Assembly (NCBI RefSeq): GCF_018070575.1
Contig: NZ_JAGPXN010000010.1
Span: 124,001 to 188,000 of the forward strand
Reading direction: 5' to 3'
DNA from: Micromonospora sp. C31
GTDB lineage: Bacteria > Actinomycetota > Actinomycetes > Mycobacteriales > Micromonosporaceae
Length of the DNA: 64,000 bases
The translations under genes and the position numbers were made by a program. Shown in pieces: positions 46,048-54,700 of the stretch; positions within the stretch are counted from its first letter, which is position 1; each line of letters begins with the position of its first letter. A model generated the notes under the pieces. It was not told the origin of the DNA, searched no databases, and saw nothing but the letters and a program-made list of their open reading frames with translations.

Positions 46048-47991
46048 CTAGAGGGTCAGGGTCCAGCCGTCGATGTAGCCGGTGTCGCCGCTGGCGGCGT
46101 CCTGGACGCGCAGCTTCCAGCTGCCGTTGCGGGTCTCCGAGGACAGGTTGACCGTGTAGGTCTGGTTGATGTTGTCGGCGGAGCCGCCGGTGCGGTTGTG
46201 CAGGGTGTAGGCGCTGCCGTCGGGAGCGACCAGGCTGACGACGAGGTCACCGACGTACGTGTGCACGATCTGCACGGCGACCTTGCTGGTCGACGAGGCG
46301 GTGCCGGTGCAACCGGCGATCGCGATGCTGCTGGTGACGGTCGCGTTGTCGCCGACCGTCACGTTGTTGGCGTTGCTGCCGGTGCAGTTCGTCGTGCCGG
46401 AGCCGCTCAGGTTGAGCGTCCAGCTGTTCAGGTAGCCGGTGTCGCCGCTGGCGGCGTCCTGGACGCGCAGCTTCCAGGTGCCGTTGGCGACCTCGGAGGA
46501 GAGGTTGACGGTGTAGGTCTGGTTGATGTTGTCGGCGGAGCCGCCGGTGCGGTTGTGCAGCGGGTAGGCGCTGCCGTCGGGAGCGACGAGGCTGACGACG
46601 AGGTCACCGACGTACGTGTGCACGATCTGCACGGCGACCGTGCTGGCCGAGCCGGCGTTGCCGGTGCAGCCCGCGATGGCGATGGTGCTCTCCACCGTGG
46701 CGTTGTCGCGGACGGTCACGTCGGTGCCGTTGGTCTGGGTGCAGCCGGCGGGCGGCGGGGGCGGCGGGGGCGTGGTGCCGCCGTCGCCGACGTACAGCAG
46801 CTTATTGGGCGAGCCGGTGCCGGGGCTGGTCACCGCGTTGCTGGTGGCGTCGGCGACGAGCTTGTCGCGCACCTGCTGCGGGGTGAACGTCGGGTTGGCG
46901 GCGACCACGAGCGCGGCGGCGCCGACCACGTGCGGGGTGGCCATCGAGGTGCCGCTGATGGTGTTCGTGGCCGTGTTGCCGGTGTGCCAGGCCGAGGTGA
47001 TCGAGCTGCCGGGGGCGAAGATGTCCAGGCAGGTGCCGATGTTGGAGAACGACGAGCGGGCGTCGGTGTTGGTGGTCGAGCCGACGGTGATGCCGGCGAG
47101 GAGACTGGCCGGCGAGCTGTTGCAGGCGTTCGCGCCGTAGTCGTTGCCGGCCGCGAGGCCGTAGGTGACGCCGTCGGCGATGGAGCGGGCCACCGCGTCG
47201 TTGAGGGCCTGGCTGAACCCGCCGCCGAGGCTCATGTTGGCCACCGCGAGCTGACCGGCGGCGTGGTCGCCGGTCACCCAGTCGACGCCCTGGATGACGC
47301 CCGCGTCGGTGCCGCTGCCCTCGCAGTCGAGCACCCGTACGCCGACCAGCGTGACGCCCTTGGCCACGCCGTGGGCGGTGCCGCCGACGGTGCCGGCGAC
47401 GTGCGTGCCGTGCCCGTTGCAGTCGTCGGCGCTGCCGCCGTCGATGGAGTCGAAGCCGGAGACCGCCCGGCCGCCGAAGTCGTTGTGGCCGAAGCGGATG
47501 CCGGTGTCGATGATGTACGCCTTCACGCCCGAGCCGTTGTTCGGGTAGGTGTACGAGTTGTTCAGCGGCAGCGCGCGCTGGTCGAGCCGGTCCAGGCCCC
47601 AGGACGGGGTGGGGCTCTGCGTACCGCTGATCCGCATGGTGTGGTTCTGCTGGACGTAGCGCACCGAGGGGTCGGCGGCGAGCCGCTTGGCCTGCTCCTC
47701 GGACAGCCGGGCCTCGAACCCGCGCAGCGCGTTCTGGTACGTCCGGTTCACCGTGCCGCGGTGCCGGCCGGCGAGGTCGCGTGCCTTCTTCGTGACGTCG
47801 GTCCGACCGACCGAGGTGTCCTTGAACACGACGATGTACGACTCGTCGACGGCGGTGGCGCCGCCCGCCAGGAGGATCTGCCCCTCGGCAGGGGCGGCCG
47901 TCGCGGGGGCGCCGAACGCCACGGCGGTGGCGACGGCGGCGGTCAGCACACCGACGCGCCAGCGGCGCGCGGCAGGGTAGGGGAGTGTCAT
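46048..47991 (-). CDS. Secreted subtilase (S8A) with propeptide and two P-domains
   Basis: 647 residues from ATG 47991. A Sec signal peptide (residues ~1-33, ending ATAAPA) precedes an I9 inhibitor propeptide (ESYIVVFKD, ~50-115). The protease domain holds the triad D162, H194 (GHGTHVAG) and S349 (GTSMATPH), with N283 as oxyanion residue. A Pro-rich linker (PPPPPPPA) is followed by two proprotein-convertase P-domains (~417-530 and ~536-647), which are almost identical. This is a thermitase/proteinase K-like extracellular protease. It is divergent from the aldehyde dehydrogenase gene. Confidence 0.94.
   Translation of the reverse strand: MTLPYPAARRWRVGVLTAAVATAVAFGAPATAAPAEGQILLAGGATAVDESYIVVFKDTSVGRTDVTKKARDLAGRHRGTVNRTYQNALRGFEARLSEEQAKRLAADPSVRYVQQNHTMRISGTQSPTPSWGLDRLDQRALPLNNSYTYPNNGSGVKAYIIDTGIRFGHNDFGGRAVSGFDSIDGGSADDCNGHGTHVAGTVGGTAHGVAKGVTLVGVRVLDCEGSGTDAGVIQGVDWVTGDHAAGQLAVANMSLGGGFSQALNDAVARSIADGVTYGLAAGNDYGANACNSSPASLLAGITVGSTTNTDARSSFSNIGTCLDIFAPGSSITSAWHTGNTATNTISGTSMATPHVVGAAALVVAANPTFTPQQVRDKLVADATSNAVTSPGTGSPNKLLYVGDGGTTPPPPPPPAGCTQTNGTDVTVRDNATVESTIAIAGCTGNAGSASTVAVQIVHTYVGDLVVSLVAPDGSAYPLHNRTGGSADNINQTYTVNLSSEVANGTWKLRVQDAASGDTGYLNSWTLNLSGSGTTNCTGSNANNVTVGDNATVTSSIAIAGCTGTASSTSKVAVQIVHTYVGDLVVSLVAPDGSAYTLHNRTGGSADNINQTYTVNLSSETRNGSWKLRVQDAASGDTGYIDGWTLTL
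46075..46680 (-). repeat. Tandem P-domain coding repeat, 357-bp period
   Basis: The 3' end of the subtilase gene contains two copies of the P-domain region; corresponding points are at 46075 and 46432. Long stretches are identical in DNA (for example around GACGTACGTGTGCACGATC), including silent positions. Confidence 0.85.
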
Positions 47992-48165
47992 CCCTCGGGT
48001 GTTCCTCTCGCTCCACGACGGCGGGTGCGCCATCGATCGCAATTGATCAAAGTGAGCAGAAGCGTAGAACTTCCACGGGCAAAAGTGGAGACGTGCAGGC
48101 ACCTTGTATTCCGAGGGCGAAGTGCGGTAAGGGAATCAGTCGGGAGCACTGCGGTCCGGAGGGTC

Positions 48166-48171
48166 TACGCT
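48166..48171 (+). promoter_or_regulatory. -10 element TACGCT of aldehyde dehydrogenase gene
   Basis: TACGCT ends 7 nt before the GTG at 48179; no ribosome site. Leaderless type. Confidence 0.5.
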
Positions 48172-48178
48172 GCTGCGT

Positions 48179-49618
48179 GTGGACTCCGTCGCCTTCCGTG
48201 TCGCCTCCCGCCCCGCACACGGCGAGGGTGAACTGACCGTCCACCACCCGTACGACGGGCGTGCCGTCGGCCGTACCACCCTCGCCACCGCCGACCAGGT
48301 CGAAGCGGCCGTCGCGGCAGCCGCCGAGGTGGCCGCGCAGGCCGCGGCCCTGCCCGCGCACGCCCGCGCGGCGGCCCTGGACCACGTGGCCCGGCGGCTC
48401 GCCGAGCGGGCCGAGGAGTTCGCGCGGCTGATCACCGCCGAGAACGGCAAGCCGCTGAAGTGGGCCCGCGCCGAGGTCGCGCGGGCCGTCTCCACCTTCC
48501 GCTGGGCGGCCGAGGAGGCCCGGCGGTTCTCCGGCGAGCTGCAACGCCTCGACACCGACCCGGCCGCCACCGGGCGGATCGCCCTGGTCCGGCGGGCGCC
48601 GAAGGGGCCGGTGCTCGGCATCGCGCCGTTCAACTTCCCACTGAACCTCGTCGCGCACAAGGTCGCCCCGGCCATCGCGGTCGGCGCACCGATCATCGTC
48701 AAGCCCGCTCCCGCCACCCCGCTGTCGGCGCTGCTGCTGGGCGAACTGCTCGCCGAGACCGACCTGCCGGCGGGGATGTTCTCGGTCCTGCCGCTGCCGA
48801 ACGAGCGCGCCGCCGAGCTGGTCGTCGACCCCCGGCTGCCGGTGGTCTCGTTCACCGGCTCCGGGCCGGTCGGCGCGGCGATCCGCCGCCGCGTGCCCGA
48901 GAAGCACGTCACCCTCGAACTGGGCGGCAACGCCGCCGCCGTGATCTGCGAGGACTGGAACACCGACGAGGACCTGACGTTCGCCGCGCACCGCGTCGCG
49001 ACGTTCTCCAACTACCAGGCCGGCCAGTCGTGCATCGCCGTGCAGCGGGTCTACGTGCACGAATGGCTCTACGACGCGTTCCTGCCCCGGCTCGTCGCGG
49101 CGGTGCAGGAACTGCGCGTCGGCGACCCGTCCGACCCGCTCACCGACGTCGGCCCGCTGATCTCCGTCGACGCCGCCGAACGGGTCGAGGCGTGGGTGGA
49201 CGAGGCGGTCACCGCCGGCGCCACCATCGAGGTGGGCGGCCGGCGCGAGGGCACGACCTATCCGCCGACCGTGCTCTCCGGCGTGCCGGCGGACGCCAGG
49301 GTAAGCACCGAGGAGATCTTCGGGCCGGTGCTGGTGGTCGCCCGCGTCGCCCACGACCGGGCCGCCTTCGCCGCCGTCAACGACTCGGCGTACGGGTTGC
49401 AGGCGGGCGTCTTCACCCACCGCCTCGACACGGCCTTCGCGGCGCACCGCACGCTGGAGGTCGGCGGGGTGATCGTCGGTGACGTGCCGTCGTACCGGGC
49501 CGACCAGATGCCGTACGGCGGGGTGAAGGGCAGCGGCGTCGGGCGCGAGGGCCTGCGCAGCGCCATGGACGACTACACGGAGCCCCGGGTCATGGTGCTG
49601 ACCGGCCTGACGCTGTAG
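48179..49618 (+). CDS. NAD(P)-dependent aldehyde dehydrogenase
   Basis: 479 residues, normal family length. Oxidises an aldehyde to its acid. The general base is in VTLELGGNAAAV (Glu) and the nucleophile in NYQAGQSC (Cys). Cofactor-site motifs FNFPLNLVAHKVAPAIAVG and SFTGSGPVGAAI are present. EEIFGPVLVV completes the signature. Substrate cannot be assigned; it might be a glyceraldehyde-3-phosphate-type or betaine/amino aldehyde enzyme. GTG start supported by the promoter. Confidence 0.92.
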   Translation: MDSVAFRVASRPAHGEGELTVHHPYDGRAVGRTTLATADQVEAAVAAAAEVAAQAAALPAHARAAALDHVARRLAERAEEFARLITAENGKPLKWARAEVARAVSTFRWAAEEARRFSGELQRLDTDPAATGRIALVRRAPKGPVLGIAPFNFPLNLVAHKVAPAIAVGAPIIVKPAPATPLSALLLGELLAETDLPAGMFSVLPLPNERAAELVVDPRLPVVSFTGSGPVGAAIRRRVPEKHVTLELGGNAAAVICEDWNTDEDLTFAAHRVATFSNYQAGQSCIAVQRVYVHEWLYDAFLPRLVAAVQELRVGDPSDPLTDVGPLISVDAAERVEAWVDEAVTAGATIEVGGRREGTTYPPTVLSGVPADARVSTEEIFGPVLVVARVAHDRAAFAAVNDSAYGLQAGVFTHRLDTAFAAHRTLEVGGVIVGDVPSYRADQMPYGGVKGSGVGREGLRSAMDDYTEPRVMVLTGLTL

Positions 49619-49640
49619 GCGCTCGCCGGGCGCCGCCCGC

Positions 49641-50873
49641 TCACCAGGTGCCGTCGTCGCGTACGCGGGCCGGCGCCCGGCCGAGCAGCAGGGTGGTCAG
49701 CGCGGTGTCGATGTCCTCGCCGAGGAACCACTCGCCGGCCTGGTCCAACGCGAACACCCGACCCCGCTCGTCCACGGCGAAGATGCTGTCACCGTGCTCG
49801 GACCCGGCGGGAAAGAGTCTCGCCCCGAGTACGGCGGTGAAGTCGGCGAGCGTGTCGGCCGAGTGCGCGCTCCGGAGCGGATTTGTCGTGAACCGACTGA
49901 TCCACACCTGCTCGCCGGGACCCCGGCGGCTGCTCACGATCGCGGGGAAGGCGGTCAGCGCCCGCTCGGCCGCAGGGAAGGACTCGTGGCGGTGTCGCTG
50001 GCCGGCAACCTCGCACGTCTCCCGAATCGCCCCAGCGGCTAGGGCGGAGTTGAACTCGCTGTCTTCCCAGCCGGCATCCATGAGCGCGTCACCGACTGGG
50101 GACGGGAAGCGGCCCGGTTGATGCGAGCGCTGCGGCTGCGGGTGCCATTCCGAGGTGAAGGCCAGGTCCGCCCAGGACAACGCGTTGAAGTGGACCAGGA
50201 AGTTGAGGCACGAGTCGCAGGCTCTCTCCGCTCTGCCGCCACAGGGATCGCCCGGCTCCCGTATTCGGAACACCTCGAAGCGGGCGCCGCCCAGCAGCCT
50301 CTCAGCGTCGGCCATGCCGAGTGGCGCGATCCCCTCGGCGGCGCGGCGGTGGTCGTAGTGGTGCAGGACGTCGGAGACGACGATGAGCTCGGCATGCCGG
50401 TCGCCGCCGCGCACCAGGTGCCCCGGGGGCAGCTCGTCCAGATAGGACCGCACCAACGGGTGATGGTTCAGCGCGATGTCGCCCTTGGCGCCCTGCGCGC
50501 GGAACAGCCGCCCCTCGACCGTCAGGTGCGCCGCCGTGTTGGGCGTCGGCAGGCGGCGGAGCTCGCGGAGCAGTTGGCCCGCCGGATCGACCGTGCGGGG
50601 AGCGGCCGGACCCGCCGGCCGGCTGCGACGGTACATCTGCGCGACCGCGTCTACCGGCACGCGCGGCCACGTGGTCACCTCGCCGGTCAGCTTGTCCACC
50701 ACGGTGGTCGGCAGATCACCGGGCACCGTCCTCGCCTCGACGGGCACGGTGGACGTGAAGACGTAGCCGAGGTCAAACTCGTCGACGCTCGAGTGACAGT
50801 CGTGTCCCAGGCGCTGTGACTCGCGGCGGGCCCACACGGCGGCGAGTTGCTCGGCCTGCTGGCGGTCGATCAC
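49641..50873 (-). CDS. YrhB - YwqJ-type deaminase - SUKH-3 fusion protein
   Basis: 410 residues. Residues 1-~85 resemble a YrhB/Imm35 domain (DLGYVFTSTVPVEAR...DKLTGEVTTW). Residues ~108-235 resemble the YwqJ-type nucleic-acid deaminase fold, with H160-A-E162 and C219-D-S-C222 as the expected zinc and catalytic residues. Residues ~265-405 match SUKH-3, an immunity domain (GWEDSEFNSALA, SIFAVDERGRVFALDQAGEWFLG). No secretion leader exists, so it is probably cytosolic. It is divergent from the toxin operon, 80 bp away. Toxin, immunity and deaminase parts in one chain are unusual. Confidence 0.8.
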   Translation of the reverse strand: MIDRQQAEQLAAVWARRESQRLGHDCHSSVDEFDLGYVFTSTVPVEARTVPGDLPTTVVDKLTGEVTTWPRVPVDAVAQMYRRSRPAGPAAPRTVDPAGQLLRELRRLPTPNTAAHLTVEGRLFRAQGAKGDIALNHHPLVRSYLDELPPGHLVRGGDRHAELIVVSDVLHHYDHRRAAEGIAPLGMADAERLLGGARFEVFRIREPGDPCGGRAERACDSCLNFLVHFNALSWADLAFTSEWHPQPQRSHQPGRFPSPVGDALMDAGWEDSEFNSALAAGAIRETCEVAGQRHRHESFPAAERALTAFPAIVSSRRGPGEQVWISRFTTNPLRSAHSADTLADFTAVLGARLFPAGSEHGDSIFAVDERGRVFALDQAGEWFLGEDIDTALTTLLLGRAPARVRDDGTW

Positions 50874-50953
50874 GGCTTGAAAGTACCGGACCCCACGGAT
50901 TCGTGGCGCCCGGTATGGTTCGCCCTACCGACGGTAACCGGGGGAGGGTGGCG

Positions 50954-51367
50954 TTGGCCGAGAGTGTGGACCGGGACGCCAATCACGCGCTGCGGGCGCG
51001 GTTCGACGAGGTGTACGGGGACTACCGGCGACTGAGGTCCGGTCTGGACGAGTTGCAGGGGCGGCTCGCCGAGGTGCGGGTGACCGAGCGCTCCGAGGAC
51101 GGTCGGGTGACCGCCATCGCCGGTCCCCGGGGTGAGGTGATCTCGGTGGAGCTGCACCCGTCCGTCTTCCACGACCGGGACGCGAAGGCGTTGAGTCGGC
51201 AGATAACCGCCACCGTCCACCGGGCCAGCGCCGCGGCGGTCGCTGCCACCCAGGAACTCGTGGCCGGCTACCTGCCCGCCGGCTCCGGGGCGTCGGACTT
51301 CCTGCGTACGGGTGACTTCGGTTCGTTGCTGGGCCGGGCCGACGCCGTGCTGCGGCGGAGCGAGTGA
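50954..51367 (+). CDS. YbaB/EbfC-family protein of type VII toxin operon
   Basis: 137 residues from TTG 50954, which has GGGGAGG 6 nt upstream; GTG 50948 is an alternative but sits on the ribosome site. Core: RFDEVYGDYRRLRSGLDELQGRLAEV (coiled coil), RVTAIAGPRGEVISVELHPSVFHDRDAKALSRQI. Nucleoid-associated YbaB-like folds are often the first gene of ESX-type secreted toxin operons in actinomycetes, where they may act as export partners. The TGA overlaps the next ATG. Confidence 0.8.
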   Translation: MAESVDRDANHALRARFDEVYGDYRRLRSGLDELQGRLAEVRVTERSEDGRVTAIAGPRGEVISVELHPSVFHDRDAKALSRQITATVHRASAAAVAATQELVAGYLPAGSGASDFLRTGDFGSLLGRADAVLRRSE

Positions 51368-51705
51368 TGGACGGTCAGCTCTGGCTCGACCCGCAGCGTG
51401 CCCGGCGCGGGGGCGTCGACCTCTCGCTGTCCGGCGCGGCGATCACGGCCCGTCGCCGCCAGGCGGGCGGCGCGATCGCGGCAGCGAGCGACCGGTCGCC
51501 GTGGGGCAAGGACGACATCGGGGCCGCGTTCGAGCAGAACTACCGCGGCTTCGAGGAGCTGGTCCTGCGCACGTGGGAGGGCGTCGGCCGGCACCTGGAG
51601 GGTCTCGGCGCCGACGTGGTCCGGTCGGTGGGGGCCAACCTGCGGACGGACGCGGCGAGCGCGGGCCGGCTCGGCCGCGTCGGCGACCGGCACCAGCAGC
51701 GCTGA
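51367..51705 (+). CDS. Small helical type VII-associated protein
   Basis: 112 residues, two predicted helices separated by the turn DRSPWGKDDIGAAFEQNYRGFEEL, in which W-G followed by an acidic/aromatic pattern resembles ESX-type WXG100 relatives; the C-terminal part is VGRHLEGLGADVVRSVGANLR. ATG overlaps the preceding stop (TGATG). It is likely to heterodimerise with the toxin N-terminus for export (inference). Confidence 0.72.
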   Translation: MDGQLWLDPQRARRGGVDLSLSGAAITARRRQAGGAIAAASDRSPWGKDDIGAAFEQNYRGFEELVLRTWEGVGRHLEGLGADVVRSVGANLRTDAASAGRLGRVGDRHQQR

Positions 51706-51723
51706 TCCGCTGAGGAGACCCGG

Positions 51724-54700
51724 ATGAGTCTGTTGCCGAGCCCCATCCCGCACCCGCTCGACTACTCGCCCTGGCAGTTGCCCGGCTGGGTCTACGAGGC
51801 CCTCGACTGGGTCATCGGTGTCGAGTGGCCGGAGGGGAACGAGCGCGCGGTCTGGGACCTCGCCGACCAGTGGTACGCGGTGGCCACCGCCCTGGCCGGG
51901 CCACGGGCCGACGCCGTTGCCGCCGCTGGCGAGGTGCGTGGTGGCTACGGCGGCGTCGGCGCGGTCGCTGCCGCCTTCGACACCGCCTGGCGACGGGTGG
52001 CGGAGGGCGACGAGGCGCCGCTGCCGGTGCTGCTCGCCGTCAGCACCGAGTTGGGTCGGCTGGTGGAGGAGTGCGGCTGCGACATCGAGGGCGCCAAGCT
52101 CGAGGTCTGGATCGAGCTGGGCATCCTGGTGGTCGAGCTGCTGGCACTGGCCGTCGCGACCGTGCTCACCGCGGGCGCGGCCTCGCCCGCCGCCGGGGCG
52201 GCGATCATGGCCACCAGACTTGTCGTGCAGCAGATCTTCAAGCGGCTGATGGCGCAGCTGGCCCGCAAGTCGCTCAAGCAGGGGCTCAAGGAGGCCGGCG
52301 AGCGGGCGGTCAAGGAGGTCACCGAGGGCGGCGTGCGAGGGTTCAGCCGCCGCGCGGCGCTCAGCGGTGTCTCCGAGGCGGCCGAGGAGAGCGGCATCAA
52401 CCTCGCCACCCAGGCTTACCAGAACTCGACGGGCCGCCGGCACGGGCTGGACGTGACGGAGTTGGGCACCACGGCGCTCGGGGGCCTGGCTGGCGGGGCG
52501 GTGGCGCCGCTGGCCGGTCTCGGGCGGCACGCCACCGGCCGGGGCGCCCGGATCGGGGAGCACCTCGGCCGCGAGATGACCGGCGAGGTGATGGCCGACC
52601 AGGCCGCGAGTCTCGCCACCGGCCAGGGACTCATCTCGGTGGAGGACGCGGCCCGCGCAGCCGCGTCCGGTGCCCGGGGCTCCGCCACCGCGCAGGCCGA
52701 CGCGGCGTTGCAGGCACGGCTAAACGGCCAGCTCAGCGCCCTGGCCGGGATGCCTTTCACTCCGCTGGACGGTGGGGCTTCCGCGCAGCCCTCAACCCCG
52801 ATCACCGGCTCGACCCCAGGCATGGAGGCGTCCCGACACCCACACTCGATGCCAGACGTTGCTGCGCCTCGGTCGGTCCCTGCCTTCGGTAACGATGGCG
52901 CGTCGGTCGAGCCCAGGGCGGCGACGGGGACGTCTGCGTTCCCCGATACAGGAACATCCGATTCTGGCAGCGGCTTTACCGAGCAGCGCGGGACGCCGTC
53001 CAGCACACCGTCCCCGGCTGTCGACGCCGTCCAGGTGGTCGGCCCGGTAGTTGAGGGTGGGCTCGCGGAAGCACCAAGCGCTCCAACGCCCGCCCCTGGG
53101 ATCGACCCCGGGGAAAGGTCCGTATCCCCGGATCCGCAGGTCGACGCGTCGAGGGCTCCGCTCGATCCGACGCTCTCCTCCGTCGCGCAGGCGGCACCGT
53201 TGACGGCTGCTCCGGCCGCGTCGACCGTCCCTGGCCCCGTCAGCGAATCCGCATCCAATGCAGGGCCGGCCGCGCAGCACACGGGCGCCATAGCAACCGC
53301 TCCGCCGACGAACGGCGGGCCTGTCCCCTATGGTTCAGCGGCCAACTCGTCGCTTGCCACCAGCCCGGCGCAGGCCTCCTCGGCGGCCATCACGAGGCCG
53401 GCGGAGTCAGGCAAAACGGTGGCGGGAACGGCCGGCCCACCAGTGGGATCCCCGTTCAATCCGAACGAGACGCGAGGCGTAGCCGCAGACCGGTCATCGA
53501 CTGACCGAACGGCCGAGGAGGCACCACACACGTCAGAAGTTGCGGGGCAGCCAACTCCGCGTCCGCGCAGCCCGGAGTGGTACGCCGCCAGATGGGCCGC
53601 GGACCAGGACGCGTTCGAACGGCGTCGTTACCGGGGGCACTTCGAGTTTCAGCGCACGAATCATGAGCAGAATCGCCGTCTGGACAGCGCGGCGCGACTA
53701 CGCCAGGCCGCAGAACGGAGTTATGACGAAGCCCGGTGGCTGGTCGGCGAGGGCCGTCGTCTGGCACAGGCCGGGCAGCGCGCTGCCGCAGAGCATTACT
53801 TCTTGGGCGCCCGTGCCCGGGAGCGCTGGTATCACCAGCAGAACGACATGGCGGAGAAGGTCCTCGCCGGGGTGGCCACTCCAGGCGTCGTTGCCGTCGG
53901 TGGTGCGGACTTCCGGCGGATCAACGACGACGTCGGCGACCTGGCGTACGGTGCCGTGGAGACCGCCGACCGTTCGGCGTTGACGGGCGACGACCATCCG
54001 CCGCCGGTCGACCGGTCACGAAGCTACGGACGGCCCGGCGGTCTGCGTCCGCCGCTTGCCCTGCACCAGACCGACATCGAACGGCAGGTGCCCCGGGAGC
54101 CCGACGGAAGCGTGCGGCGGAACGCCGACCCGCGAGTGGGTAGCTGGTTCGGTTTGGTCAACGACGGCGGACCGCAGGCCGACCCGACCCGCGGCATCAA
54201 CTGCATCGACTGCACCCTGTCGCTGTTCGACACCTGGACGCACGCCCGCCCCCGCGTCGCCGCGCCCCGCACCTTCGACGCCTACGTCGCGGGCGACGTA
54301 ACACGCCCCATCAACGGTGAACACGACGGCATCGGGCGGGTGGAGGACATCACAGGGGGACGCTTCCAGCGCCTTTGTCAGCCGACCCAGGACATCCAGG
54401 GTGTCGAGCGGCAGCGGGCGATCGACACGGGGTACCGCAACCTCCACGACCAGCTCCGCCTCGGCGGCCACGGCAGCTTCGCCTTCGTCATCAACAACTG
54501 GGAGCAGGGCGGTTCCCACATCTGGGTCGCTCTCAACCAGAACGGCACCATTCTCTACCTCGATCCGCAGACCGGGGCCGTGTCGACCGCGCCCCTTTAC
54601 CGGCACCACGGCGTCCCGCATCCGCACAACGCCGTCGACACCGAGGTCCTGGTGATCGGCCCGGACGGCAGACCAATGCCGCTGGGTGGGCTGCGGCGGG

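Noticed and set aside
45916..48231. 771-codon plus-strand frame opposite the subtilase
   Set aside because: It is the complement of the subtilase gene, including the repeated P-domains, and has no recognisable domain.
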